Origin: an uncultured Lysobacteraceae bacterium
GTDB lineage: Bacteria; Pseudomonadota; Gammaproteobacteria; Xanthomonadales; Xanthomonadaceae
DNA: 64,000 nucleotides
Assembly (NCBI GenBank): GCA_902825775.1
Contig: CADECF010000008.1
Location: 1-64,000 of the forward strand
Direction of reading: 5' to 3'
The notes under the pieces are model-generated. The model saw only the letters and a list, made by a program, of their open reading frames with translations, was not told the origin of the DNA and made no database searches. This document shows positions 7,238 through 15,724 of the stretch, one piece after another. Positions within the stretch are counted from its first letter, which is position 1; each line of letters begins with the position of its first letter. A program made the translations under genes and the position numbers.

Positions 7238-7284
7238 AAAAACAGGAGTCAAAGTACCTTTTCGGAAAAGCACTCTGACTACTG
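7238..7284. repeat. Degenerate AACAGGAGTCAAAGTA hairpin
   Basis: AAAAACAGGAGTCAAAGTAC, then a CTTTTCGGAAAAG centre, then CACTCTGACTACTG. This is a mutated version of the perfect hairpin at 4672–4722 and marks the right end of the Rhs island. Confidence 0.65.
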
Positions 7285-7348
7285 AAGACGTTGCCCAACG
7301 GCTCAGGAAGATTCGGTGCCTGCCCTCACTTCCTGGGGATGATTTTGG

Positions 7349-7906
7349 ATGGCGCGGCTGATAAAAAAGCGCAGTCGATATTTTCTGCGAGGTGCTAGCG
7401 TGCCGAAACTTCAGAGTTTGTGCGCTTCAGTTCTGGCGTTCGCTGTCTCGGCGCAGGGGATGGCCAGCCCGGCGCCGGAATCTGCGTGGCTTGAACTGAC
7501 GAAGCTCGCCGGTACATGGCGCCTGGCGGAAGCCAAGACGCCGCGGCAAGAAGCGTTTCGGATCTCATTCCGCCCGGTAGCGGCCAATACCGCGCTTCTC
7601 GAGACGTTCGGCGGCCCGCCCGGGCAGCCTACCTTGACCGTGTACCACAGGGACGGGACGCGGATTCTCGCGACGCACTATTGCGCGCAGGGAAATCAGC
7701 CCCGGTTGGCGCTGCAAGCCGACGCGCGCGGCAAGGAAGGCCTGGTCTTTACCTATCTCGACGCGACGAACTTGAATAACCCGGCCGACTCGCACTTGGT
7801 CGAACTGGAACTGCGGACGGAAGGCGTGCGTTTGATCCGGCGCGAAGTCTATGTCGAGAATGGGAAAGAATCGAAAAGCACCTTGGTGCTCGAACGGGTC
7901 GAATGA
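7349..7906 (+). CDS. Hypothetical secreted protein
   Basis: A 185-residue protein with an N-terminal basic stretch followed by a hydrophobic signal-like segment (LQSLCASVLAFAVSAQGMAS); a GTG at 7400 would give a shorter, more typical signal peptide. The mature part begins with a LAGTW motif, has GGPPGQPTLTVYHRDGTRI and THYCAQGNQPRL, and ends in beta-strand-like repeats. The pattern of an L-G-W start followed by alternating strands is lipocalin- or nitrobindin-like, but no named family is certain. It stands alone between the Rhs island and the PTS operon. Confidence 0.65.
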   Translation: MARLIKKRSRYFLRGASVPKLQSLCASVLAFAVSAQGMASPAPESAWLELTKLAGTWRLAEAKTPRQEAFRISFRPVAANTALLETFGGPPGQPTLTVYHRDGTRILATHYCAQGNQPRLALQADARGKEGLVFTYLDATNLNNPADSHLVELELRTEGVRLIRREVYVENGKESKSTLVLERVE

Positions 7907-7916
7907 CCGGGAGGCC

Positions 7917-8046
7917 GTAGGTTGGGGTGAAACCCCAACATCACGACCTTCGGAGATGCGCGCCGTTTGAAGTAGCTGCGATCTCAGTGTCCGGCGCCAC
8001 GCGGCGTTTTTGAGGATGGCGATGTTGGGGTTTCACCCCAACCTAC
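7917..8046. repeat. REPIN-like element with 26-bp perfect inverted ends
   Basis: GTAGGTTGGGGTGAAACCCC plus AACATC at 7917–7942 is repeated as a perfect inverted copy at 8021–8046. Each arm is itself partly palindromic (TTGGGGT…ACCCCAA). The 78-base interior has no gene. Two inverted REP-like arms around a short spacer is the layout called REPIN. Confidence 0.8.
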
Positions 8047-8127
8047 GAATCCGCCATTCCGGCGCGATACCCAGCGTCCTGCCGGCCCTGCTTTCTCGCG
8101 GTCACCCGGGTCTGCTAACTTGGCCGC

Positions 8128-8520
8128 ATGGCCGTCGGCATCCTGCTCATCACCCATCCAGGCATCGGTGCGCCGCTGATCGCGGTGGCCACCCAGTTGC
8201 TGCGCCAGCTGCCGCTGCGGGCGGAGGCGTTCGAGGTGCCTTTCGACGGCACGCCGGAGGACCTGCTGCCGCAGGCCAGCGCGGCGTTGCGCCGGGTCGA
8301 CGGCGGCGGCGGGGTGCTGGTCTTGACCGATCTGTACGGCGCCACGCCGAGCAATCTGGCCGCCAAGGTAGCGCGGCTGGGCACGCCGGTGCGGCGGGTG
8401 TCGGGCCTGAGCCTGCCGATGCTGCTGCGGGTGATGAACTATGCCGACCTGGAATTGGACGAACTGCCGGCGATCGCCGCCGCCGGCGCCCGCAACGGAA
8501 CCATCATCGATGACGCGTGA
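8128..8520 (+). CDS. PTS mannose-type EIIA domain protein
   Basis: A 130-residue single-domain EIIA of the mannose/fructose superfamily. His10 in LLITHPGIG is the phosphorylation site, and the VLTDLYGATPSN segment is the conserved family core. It is followed by HPr and EI but by no EIIB or EIIC in this window, so the chain probably serves regulation rather than sugar uptake, as known for the Xanthomonadaceae PTS. The upstream partners usual in that family (hprK, rapZ, ptsN, rpoN) are absent here; instead a REPIN and the Rhs island lie upstream. It ends 35 bases before the HPr start. Confidence 0.9.
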   Translation: MAVGILLITHPGIGAPLIAVATQLLRQLPLRAEAFEVPFDGTPEDLLPQASAALRRVDGGGGVLVLTDLYGATPSNLAAKVARLGTPVRRVSGLSLPMLLRVMNYADLELDELPAIAAAGARNGTIIDDA

Positions 8521-8555
8521 CCCCTCCCCCGCCACCACCACCTGCGACCGCCCCC

Positions 8556-8825
8556 ATGCTTGAGCGAGAACTCGTCGTCAGTAACCGCCTGGGCTTGCAC
8601 GCCCGCGCCACCGCGAAACTGGTTCAGTTGCTATCGGGCTACCGTTGCAACGCCACGCTCACCGCGAAGGGCCGCGAAGTGAACGCCAAAAGCATCATGG
8701 GCGTGATGCTGCTGGCGGCCGGCCAAGGCACGTCGGTCATGCTGCGCGTGGATGGCGAAGACGAACAAGCCGCGGCCGACGCCGCCTTGGACTTGTTCGC
8801 GCGCAACTTCGACGAGGGCTCCTGA
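8556..8825 (+). CDS. ptsH: HPr phosphocarrier protein
   Basis: An 89-residue HPr-family protein. His15 in RLGLHARATAKL accepts phosphate from EI, and Ser46 in NAKSIMGVM is the site used by HPr kinase in species that have it. The start at 8556 is chosen because the longer frame from 8517 only adds a poly-proline run. The stop codon overlaps the ATG of ptsI (TGATG), so the two are translationally coupled. It passes phosphate from EI to the EIIA encoded upstream. Confidence 0.93.
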   Translation: MLERELVVSNRLGLHARATAKLVQLLSGYRCNATLTAKGREVNAKSIMGVMLLAAGQGTSVMLRVDGEDEQAAADAALDLFARNFDEGS

Positions 8826-10534
8826 TGCGACAGCTGCTGCCCGGCCATGGCGCATCGCGCGGCAACGCGCTAGGCCGCGCCCGGGTCCGTTTGCCGCATG
8901 CGCTGGAGGTGCTGGAAGAACACATCGCCGCCAACGCGGTCGATGCCGAGCTCGTCAAACTGCACGCCGCGATCGACACCGTGCGCGGCGAGATGCGCGA
9001 CCTGCGGGAACGCCTGCACGGCGCGCTGGCGCATGAGGTCGGCGAATTCCTCGATCTGCATACGCTGCTGCTCGACGATCCGGAACTGCTGCAGGGCCTG
9101 GACGACCTGATCCGCACCGGCCGCTACAGCGCCGACTACGCGTTGCGATTGCAGCGCGACCGCCTGGCGGCCGTATTCGCAGGCATGGACGACGCTTATT
9201 TCCGCAGCCGCGTCGACGATATCGATCAAGTCATCGGCCGTATCCACGCCGCGCTGCACCGCCGCGACGTCAGCGCCAAGGGCACCTCGGGCGAAATCCT
9301 GGTGACCGACAACGTGGCGCCGGCCGAGATCGCGCAGCTGCAGGCGCAGGGCGTGGTGGCCATCGTCACCTCGGCCGGTAGCGTGCTGTCGCACAGCGCC
9401 ATCCTCGCCCGCAGCCTGCATCTGCCGCTCGTAGTCGGCGCCGTACAGGCGCTGCAGCGGATCAACGACGGCGACGTGCTGATGGTCGACGGCGGCAACG
9501 GCGAGCTGATCGTCGAGCCGGACGCCGCCGATCTGCGTTCGTACCGCGCCCGTGTGCGCGAGCTGGCGCGCGAGCGCAAACAGCTGTACCGCCTGCGTCG
9601 CGAACCTGCGCGCACGCTGGACGGCATCGACATCAAGTTGTACTCCAATGCCGAATCGCGAGAAGACGTGGCCGAAGCCCACGCGCTGGGCTCGGCGGGC
9701 ATCGGCCTGTACCGCACCGAATTCCTGTTCCTGCAGCGCAACGAAGTGCCCGACGAGGAGGAACAGTTCCGCGCCTACCGCGACGTGGTGCTGGGCATGA
9801 CCGGCCGCACCGTCACCATCCGCACGCTCGACCTGGGCGCCGACAAGGCCGACCGCACGGGCCTGGTGATGAGCGACGAACCCAATCCGGCGCTGGGCGT
9901 GCGCGGCGTGCGCCTGTCGTTGTCGCGAGAGGGATTGTTCGAGTCGCAACTGCGCGCCATCGTCCGCGCGAGCGGTTACGGGCCGGTGCGCGTGCTGGTG
10001 CCGATGGTGAGTTGCCGCGAAGAAGTCGTGGCGGTGCGCAAGCTGCTCAAGCGCGTGATCCGCGATCTCAACAGCGCAGGCCACGAAATCGCAGACAACA
10101 TACCGCTGGGCGCGATGATCGAAGTGCCGGCGGCGGCGATCGCGCTGCCCAGTTTCATCGGTGCGGTCGATTTCCTGTCGGTGGGCACCAACGACCTGGT
10201 GCAGTACCTGCTGGCCGCCGACCGCAACAACGAAGCGTTGGCCGACCTGTATTCGCCGCTGCACCCGGCGGTGATGCGGCTGCTGCACACCATCATCCGC
10301 ACGGCGCATCTGCGCGGCAAACCGGTGGCCGTGTGCGGAGAGATGGCCGGCGACGCCATGTTCACCCCGCTATTGCTGTCGCTGGGCCTTACCGAGTTCA
10401 GCCTGCACCCGGCGACGCTGCTGGAAGTGCGCAAGGCGGTGCGCGAATGCGATCTGGCCGATCTGCGCAAGCGCAGCGCGGCGCTGCTGCGGGCTCGCGA
10501 TCGCGAGGCGATCGAGCGGTGGATGCACCCTTAG
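8825..10534 (+). CDS. ptsI: PTS enzyme I (phosphoenolpyruvate–protein phosphotransferase)
   Basis: A 569-residue EI of normal length. The start at 8825 overlaps the ptsH stop; the longer frame upstream lies inside ptsH. Phospho-His190 lies in GSVLSHSAILARS, equivalent to E. coli His189, and Cys504 in AVCGEMAGD is equivalent to the catalytic Cys502 of the PEP-binding domain. The TEFLFLQRN and VGTNDLVQYLLAADRN signatures are present. It autophosphorylates with PEP and phosphorylates HPr in the cytoplasm. Here mgtE follows only after 1.4 kb of repeats and a lipoprotein gene. Confidence 0.96.
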   Translation: MRQLLPGHGASRGNALGRARVRLPHALEVLEEHIAANAVDAELVKLHAAIDTVRGEMRDLRERLHGALAHEVGEFLDLHTLLLDDPELLQGLDDLIRTGRYSADYALRLQRDRLAAVFAGMDDAYFRSRVDDIDQVIGRIHAALHRRDVSAKGTSGEILVTDNVAPAEIAQLQAQGVVAIVTSAGSVLSHSAILARSLHLPLVVGAVQALQRINDGDVLMVDGGNGELIVEPDAADLRSYRARVRELARERKQLYRLRREPARTLDGIDIKLYSNAESREDVAEAHALGSAGIGLYRTEFLFLQRNEVPDEEEQFRAYRDVVLGMTGRTVTIRTLDLGADKADRTGLVMSDEPNPALGVRGVRLSLSREGLFESQLRAIVRASGYGPVRVLVPMVSCREEVVAVRKLLKRVIRDLNSAGHEIADNIPLGAMIEVPAAAIALPSFIGAVDFLSVGTNDLVQYLLAADRNNEALADLYSPLHPAVMRLLHTIIRTAHLRGKPVAVCGEMAGDAMFTPLLLSLGLTEFSLHPATLLEVRKAVRECDLADLRKRSAALLRARDREAIERWMHP

Positions 10535-11450
10535 CCGCGAGTGGGCCGCCTAAACCGTCATCCGGCGAATACGGCATCCAGCGCCGTCGCTGTGGCTTTG
10601 TAGAGCGGGGCTTGCCCCGCTGCTCTTGCTTCCGTAGGTGCGAATTCATTCGCACGCTTTCCGGCGTATCAAGAGCGTGCGAATGAATTCGCACCTACAT
10701 TTGTAGAGCGGAGCTTGCTCCTGCGATGGGCTGCCCCTACTCGCTTCGACACTGAGATCCGAAGCGATCGACCCGAACGCCTCCTTAGCGAAAATCCGCA
10801 AAAGCCACGTCACCCATGGGCGGCGAATCAAAATCTAATACCTGCGTAAGAAGGTCAACGACGACGAAAGCTAAGCCCGCCTGCAGCCTTTCCGATGCGA
10901 CGAATCACATAAGCTTCGGGCCCTTTCTTTACTCCGGGCATCCTGCCCTCTGCCCTGCGGGCCGGCTTCGCCGTTCGCGCCGCTCCTGCGGCGCAGTGGT
11001 TACTTTCTTGATTCGCGCCATCCCTGGCGCTCACCCCTTCGGGGCCGGCTTCGCCGTTCGCGCGCGCTCCGGCGCGCGCAGTGGGCCAACAAAGAAAGCA
11101 TGCCCTGAGCTTGCCGAAGGGTGACCCGGCGCAGCCGGAAGCCTTTTTCCATGGCGCGAGTCGCTGCGCTGTTCACCGACCGCGCCTGGATCCCGGCGTG
11201 CTTCGGGATGACGGCTTAAGGGCAAAAGCAGCGGAGCAAGCCCCGCTCTACAAGGCCAGAGCAAAGTCGCTGGATGCCCGCCTTCGCGTGCATGACGGCT
11301 TAAGGGCAAGAGCGACTTGGATCCCAGCGTTCGCTGGGATGACGGCTCTAAGAGCAAGAGCAGCGGAGCAAGCTCCGCTCTACAGAACAAGAGCGGGAAC
11401 GAATCTCGCTGGTCCTCGTATCTTCAAAAGAGCGGAGACAGACCAAATGC
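10535..11450. other. Gene-poor 0.9-kb stretch filled with short inverted repeats
   Basis: No convincing gene is seen. The stretch holds GTAGAGCGGGGCTTGCCCCGC-type palindromes near 10597, 11231 and 11368, a perfect 25-base inverted pair at 10634–10698, and two hairpins of the GGATCCC…GGGATGAC type near 11190 and 11318. Open frames here have compositions dictated by the repeats (for example PELAEG and SLPKGD strings). Confidence 0.7.
10634..10698. repeat. Inverted repeat pair GTAGGTGCGAATTCATTCGC
   Basis: A 25-base arm (GTAGGTGCGAATTCATTCGC plus ACGCT) at 10634–10658 is perfectly inverted at 10674–10698 around a 15-base spacer. It belongs to the gene-free stretch downstream of ptsI. Confidence 0.85.
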
Positions 11451-11828
11451 TTACTGGCAAGGACTAGGCCCGGCCTGGAACGCCGCCACGGTTTCGCCCT
11501 TGCGGTGATCCAGCAGCAGGAACCACAGGCCCGGTTCCACCCAATCGCCCGTTTCCTGACTGCCCATCGCTTGGTTCGTGCCCAGGAACACCTGCCCGTC
11601 CGGCGCGCGCAAGCGCAATTCCAGATCGATCTTCTCGGCGGCCGGCACCTTCCATTGCACCGTTCCGCGATAACGCGCGCCCGGCGTCTTGCAATCCGTT
11701 GCGGACTGGGGATCCAGCTTGAATACCACGCCATCCTTCTGGAAAGCCTCCACCGGGGCGGTCTGCGGCTGTTCGCGTCCGCATGCGCTCAGCAACAAGA
11801 TGCCCGATACCAGCAATACGCTTCTCAT
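11451..11828 (-). CDS. Putative lipoprotein
   Basis: A 125-residue protein starting at 11828, where a strong GGGAGG ribosome site precedes ATG; longer frames upstream have no such site. The N-terminus MRSVLLVSGILLLSACGREQ is a lipoprotein signal with Cys16 as the lipidation site. The mature protein contains ATDCKTPGARYRGTVQWKV and a PDGQVFLGTN segment, looks beta-rich and ends in a Cys-Gln. No named family was recognised. It lies on the opposite strand between ptsI and mgtE, genes that are usually closer together. Confidence 0.75.
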   Translation of the reverse strand: MRSVLLVSGILLLSACGREQPQTAPVEAFQKDGVVFKLDPQSATDCKTPGARYRGTVQWKVPAAEKIDLELRLRAPDGQVFLGTNQAMGSQETGDWVEPGLWFLLLDHRKGETVAAFQAGPSPCQ

Positions 11829-11987
11829 TGATCTGCCTCCCAAGGTCCGACGCGAGCCTAACCAGCGCCGCGTGACGGCCATATGCAAGGAATGGGTGGG
11901 CTTCGCAGGCCGCGCAGGCGATAATGTCGGCATGAACGCCTGACCCTGTCGCGCCTGTGTGGTGCGACGCCGCCACCGGAAGCCTCC

Positions 11988-13349
11988 ATGGCCGAAGCCG
12001 TCCGCCACGACAAGACCGCGCGCCAGCTGCGATTGCTGTCCGATGCTTTGGACAGCGGCCGGCTCGGTCCCGTGCGCCGGCTAGTCAATACGCTGTCGCC
12101 GGCGGAAATCGGCAACCTGCTCGAATCGCTGCCGCCGGGCAAGCGCGAAGTGGTCTGGGGCCTGGTCGATCCCGAAGACGACGGCGAGGTGCTTGTCCAC
12201 GTCGGCGACGAAGTGCGCGAAGGCCTGCTCGCGGACATGGACCCCGACGAAATCGTCGCCGCGGTCGAAGACCTGGACATCGACGACCTCGCCGACCTCG
12301 TCGAGGATCTGCCCGATACCGTCATCGACGAAGTGCTCAAGTCGATGGACCGCGAGAACCGCGAGCGCCTGGAGCAGGTGCTGTCCTACGACGAGGACAC
12401 CGCCGGCCGCCTGATGAACCCGGACGTGGTGACGGTGCGCGCCGACACCACGGTGGATGTGGTGCTGCGCTACCTGCGCCTGCGCGGCGAACTGCCCGAG
12501 CACACCGATCACCTGTACGTGGTCAGCCGCCGCCATCAATACCTGGGCCGGATCGCGCTGCAGTCGCTGCTCACGCACGAAGCGAATACGCCGATCAACC
12601 AGTTGCTCGACGACGAGCAGCCCGCTTTCGATGTGGGCGAGTCCTCGGAGGAAGTCGCGCGCCAGTTCTCCGACCACGACTGGATCAGCGCGCCGGTGGT
12701 GGACGACAATAATATCCTGCTCGGCCGCATCACCATCGACGACGTGGTCGACATCATCCGCGAACAGGCCGAACACCAGGCGTTCAGCGCCGCCGGCCTG
12801 GACGAGGACGAGGATATGTTCAGCCCGGTGCGGCGCGCGTTCCGGCGCCGGCTGATCTGGCTCAGCGTCAACCTGGGCACCGCTTTCCTGGCGGCCAGCG
12901 TGGTCGGCCGCTTCGAAGGCACCATCGAGAAAATCGTCGCGCTGGCGGTGCTGATGCCGATCGTCGCCGGCATGGGCGGCAACGCCGGTACGCAGGTGTT
13001 CGCGCTGATGGTGCGCGGCCTGGCGCTCGGCCAGATCGGCCGCTCCAACGTGCCGACGCTGGTGTGGAAGGAATTCCGCGTCGCGCTGATCAACGGCATC
13101 ACGCTCGGCTTGGTGCTGGGGGCGATCGTCTGGTTGTGGTATCGCGATATCAAGCTGTCGGCCGTGATCGCCACCGCGTTGACCATCAACTTGTGCTCGG
13201 CGGCACTGGCGGGCGTGTTCGTGCCGGTCACGCTCAAGCGCATGGGTTTCGATCCGGCCCTGGCCGGCGGCGTGATATTGACCACCGTCACCGACGTGAT
13301 GGGCTTCCTCAGTTTCCTGGGTTTGGCGACGCTGATCCTGTTGGGTTGA
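11988..13349 (+). CDS. mgtE: Magnesium transporter MgtE
   Basis: A 453-residue MgtE of normal architecture: an N-terminal helical superhelix domain (about residues 25–130, LSPAEIGNLLESLP), two CBS domains (about 135–265) that sense Mg2+, and a C-terminal membrane domain of five helices (about 285–453) with the conserved LMPIVAGMGGNAGTQV motif. In the family it is a Mg2+-gated homodimeric channel of the inner membrane. A run of acidic residues (DLDIDDLADLVEDLPD) matches the Mg2+-binding face. No M-box riboswitch is visible in the 40 bases upstream. Confidence 0.95.
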   Translation: MAEAVRHDKTARQLRLLSDALDSGRLGPVRRLVNTLSPAEIGNLLESLPPGKREVVWGLVDPEDDGEVLVHVGDEVREGLLADMDPDEIVAAVEDLDIDDLADLVEDLPDTVIDEVLKSMDRENRERLEQVLSYDEDTAGRLMNPDVVTVRADTTVDVVLRYLRLRGELPEHTDHLYVVSRRHQYLGRIALQSLLTHEANTPINQLLDDEQPAFDVGESSEEVARQFSDHDWISAPVVDDNNILLGRITIDDVVDIIREQAEHQAFSAAGLDEDEDMFSPVRRAFRRRLIWLSVNLGTAFLAASVVGRFEGTIEKIVALAVLMPIVAGMGGNAGTQVFALMVRGLALGQIGRSNVPTLVWKEFRVALINGITLGLVLGAIVWLWYRDIKLSAVIATALTINLCSAALAGVFVPVTLKRMGFDPALAGGVILTTVTDVMGFLSFLGLATLILLG

Positions 13350-13486
13350 CCGCACTTTGTAGGAGCGGCTTCTGTGGGAGCGGCTTCGGTCGCGAGCTTC
13401 GGCTTTTGTGAGGACTCGCGACTTGCCAGCCGCAAGCGTCTCGCCGAACATGAAGCCGCAACGACCCGAAAAGCCAAGGATCCACG

Positions 13487-14287
13487 ATGAGATCGATCGT
13501 TCCGGCGGCGCTGGCGACCCTCCTGATCGCGCTCACAAGTTGTGCGAGGACTCAGATGCAACAGGACAACGCACCCTTCTTACCGCGCGAAGTAGTGGTG
13601 GATGGGGCAACGCACCGCTATCAGGTCTTCGTTCCCGAGCGAACCGCATCGAACGGCAAGCCGCCCGTGATCCTGTTCCTGCACGGCTCCGGCGAGCGCG
13701 GCAGCGACGGCGTCAAACCCACGCTGGCCGGATTGGGTCCGTATGTGCGCGCCCACGCGGATGCCTTTCCGGCGATCGTGGTCTTCCCGCAGGTGCCCGA
13801 AGGCCAGGAATGGAGCGACAACACCGCAGTCGCCTTCGCCGCGCTCGACGCCGCCACGCGCGAATTCGGCGGCGACGGCGATCGCACCTATCTCACCGGC
13901 TTGTCGATGGGCGGTTACGGCACTTGGGAGCTGGCGCTGCAGCAACCCGGACGTTTCGCAGCGCTGGTGCCGATCTGCGGCGGCATCCACCAGGCCGAAG
14001 GCCGCCCGAGCCTGGCCGTGCGCAGCGTGGACGGCGCTGCCGATCCGTTCGCCGAAGCGGCGCGGCATCTGCGCGGCACGCCGATCTGGATTTTCCATGG
14101 CGCCAAGGACGACCTCGTGCCGCCGGAAGAATCGCGCCGCATGGCAGCCGCACTGAAAGCCGCCGGCGCGACCGATGCGCGTTACACCGAATTCCCCGAT
14201 GCGAACCACAATTCGTGGGATCCGGCTTATGCTTCGCCGGAATTGTGGGACTGGCTGTGGAAACAGCGCCGCGCAGCATCGCCGTAG
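13487..14287 (+). CDS. Secreted alpha/beta hydrolase (esterase/PHB-depolymerase-like)
   Basis: A 266-residue protein with a lipoprotein-type signal (ALATLLIALTSCARTQ). The hydrolase fold shows HGSGERGSDG as oxyanion region, the nucleophile Ser in GLSMGGYGTW, an Asp in HGAKDDLVPP and a final His in DANHNSW. This combination is typical of LpqC/feruloyl-esterase-like 'prolyl oligopeptidase-type' hydrolases that act on polymers or esters outside the cytoplasm. The substrate cannot be read from sequence. The TPR protein gene follows 37 bases later on the same strand. Confidence 0.85.
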   Translation: MRSIVPAALATLLIALTSCARTQMQQDNAPFLPREVVVDGATHRYQVFVPERTASNGKPPVILFLHGSGERGSDGVKPTLAGLGPYVRAHADAFPAIVVFPQVPEGQEWSDNTAVAFAALDAATREFGGDGDRTYLTGLSMGGYGTWELALQQPGRFAALVPICGGIHQAEGRPSLAVRSVDGAADPFAEAARHLRGTPIWIFHGAKDDLVPPEESRRMAAALKAAGATDARYTEFPDANHNSWDPAYASPELWDWLWKQRRAASP

Positions 14288-14324
14288 CGGACGGCTCGAT
14301 CCGATCGACCGACAGGGGGCTGTC

Positions 14325-15053
14325 TTGGATATTGTCCTGCGCTACGCATCGACAGCGGTCGCCGCCGCGTTCTGGTTCGCATCGGGCGTCCAGGCGCAAA
14401 CCGTGGTGGAAACCGAGATGTTCGGTTCTTACGAGCCGCATATCGGCAACGAATACAGGCAGGATGTCGCCGACGCCTTGCGCTTGGCGCAGCAACAGGA
14501 CCTGGACGGCGCATGGACGAAACTTAAGCCCGTACTGGCTTACTGCGATGCCCAGCAGCGTCCGGGGCGCCAGCTGGTCAGCGTCGCCGACGGCCAGGAG
14601 TACGAAACCTATCTAGCCACGCGCACGCACACCGAGCCGACCGAATGGATCGACATCGCCTGCCCGTCCGCCTACTACCACGCCGCTTATTTGCACGTAA
14701 GCGCGAAGCGATTCGACGAAGCGCTGCCGCTGCTGGACAAGGCCATCGCGCTGGCGCCCTACTACGCCATGCCGCATAACGAGCGCGGATTCATCCTGAA
14801 TCAGCAGGGACGCCTGCGCGACGGCATCGAGTCGTACCGGAAAGCCATCCGGATCAGCGACGCACACCCCAGCGCCGCATACGCCAAGCCGGCGGCGCTG
14901 CGCGGTATCGGTTGGGCGCAGATCGAGCTCGGCGAACTGGATCAAGCGCAAAAGACTTATGAGGAAGTGCTCGCGCTCGAGCCCGACAACGGGCTTGCCA
15001 AGCGCGAGTTGGAATGCATCGCGCAGCAACGCGCCAAGGCAGCCGGCCGTTGA
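14325..15053 (+). CDS. Secreted TPR-repeat protein
   Basis: A 242-residue protein. A TTG start at 14325 preceded by AGGGGG gives a proper signal peptide (YASTAVAAAFWFASGVQAQ); longer frames run back into the esterase gene. The C-terminal half has three TPR-like units: AYLHVSAKRFDEALPLLDKA, GRLRDGIESYRKAI and GELDQAQKTYEEVLALEPDN. TPRs are protein-binding scaffolds. The N-terminal half (FGSYEPHIGNEYRQDVADAL) is unrecognised. It is probably co-transcribed with the esterase, and both products are predicted to leave the cytoplasm. Confidence 0.75.
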   Translation: MDIVLRYASTAVAAAFWFASGVQAQTVVETEMFGSYEPHIGNEYRQDVADALRLAQQQDLDGAWTKLKPVLAYCDAQQRPGRQLVSVADGQEYETYLATRTHTEPTEWIDIACPSAYYHAAYLHVSAKRFDEALPLLDKAIALAPYYAMPHNERGFILNQQGRLRDGIESYRKAIRISDAHPSAAYAKPAALRGIGWAQIELGELDQAQKTYEEVLALEPDNGLAKRELECIAQQRAKAAGR

Positions 15054-15084
15054 TTCGTAGGCCGTTGAAGCGCCGCGCTCGCCT

Positions 15085-15693
15085 TCAGTCCATGCATGTC
15101 ACGAAGTATGGCGCGCCGGCGGACGTGTCGACGACCTCGACGGCCGGTGCGGTTCCCATCGATTTTTCCCGGTTCATGATAAGCGGCAGATCGCGCACGC
15201 TCTCGTCCTTGACCTCCACATACAACCATGAAGCCGCGTTGCTGCACCGTCCGCGATTGCTGGAAGTGTTGTGGAAAACGAAGCTGCCCAGATAGGTTTC
15301 CCTGCCGGGCTCCACGACGAACGGCACCCGAACCCGCTCGGTGCTTACCGTACCGGTCACGCTGACGCCGAAGAGCTGGTATTTCCCGGGCTTCAGGCAC
15401 ATGCGGAATACGTTCGCGCGCAACTGGCCATCGGCGATGTCGTTCTTCTTGTCCATCGCATAAGCGAAGTGCGCGAGCTTGAAGTTGCTGTCGGCATTGG
15501 CTTCGGTGGCGAAATAGACGATGGTTTGGGCGTGCTTGCCGGGCAATGTGGTGCCGATGCTTCCGGAGATGCATCCGCCGCCCTGTTCCAGGCTTTGCTT
15601 ATGGCGGGCGTAGATCGGCCCGTAAGACGTGAAACTGCTTGCCATGGCGAAGTTCGCTACGGCCCACCCCATCGCGATCCAAAGGATACGCAT
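15085..15693 (-). CDS. Hypothetical secreted protein
   Basis: A 202-residue protein with a short signal peptide (MRILWIAMGWAVANFAMASS). The mature part looks beta-sandwich-like, with GKHAQTIVYFATEANADSNF, FRMCLKPGKYQLFGVSVTG and a Cys near the end. The phrase LKPGKYQL…FVVEPGRETYLGSF resembles carboxypeptidase-regulatory or Ig-like domains, but no family was fixed. The gene converges with the TPR gene, with only 31 bases between the stop codons. A similar-sized lipoprotein sharing the G-R-YFIGS style is at 20022–20594, but clear homology was not established. Confidence 0.65.
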   Translation of the reverse strand: MRILWIAMGWAVANFAMASSFTSYGPIYARHKQSLEQGGGCISGSIGTTLPGKHAQTIVYFATEANADSNFKLAHFAYAMDKKNDIADGQLRANVFRMCLKPGKYQLFGVSVTGTVSTERVRVPFVVEPGRETYLGSFVFHNTSSNRGRCSNAASWLYVEVKDESVRDLPLIMNREKSMGTAPAVEVVDTSAGAPYFVTCMD

Positions 15694-15724
15694 CTTCCTT
15701 CCCCCAAGCCCGCGAATGCGGGAT

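Noticed and set aside
1-7284. Insertion sequence or prophage as carrier of the Rhs island
   Set aside because: No transposase, integrase, terminal repeats or phage structural gene is present; only hairpins and Rhs fragments are seen.
10816-11124. Open frame of 102 codons in the repeat-rich stretch after ptsI
   Set aside because: Its sequence is a translation of repeats (for example KKACPELAEG) and it has no ribosome site or family.
11946-11987. Mg2+-sensing riboswitch upstream of mgtE
   Set aside because: The upstream gene starts only about 160 bases away and the leader has no M-box-like helices; a short spacer of this composition cannot hold one.
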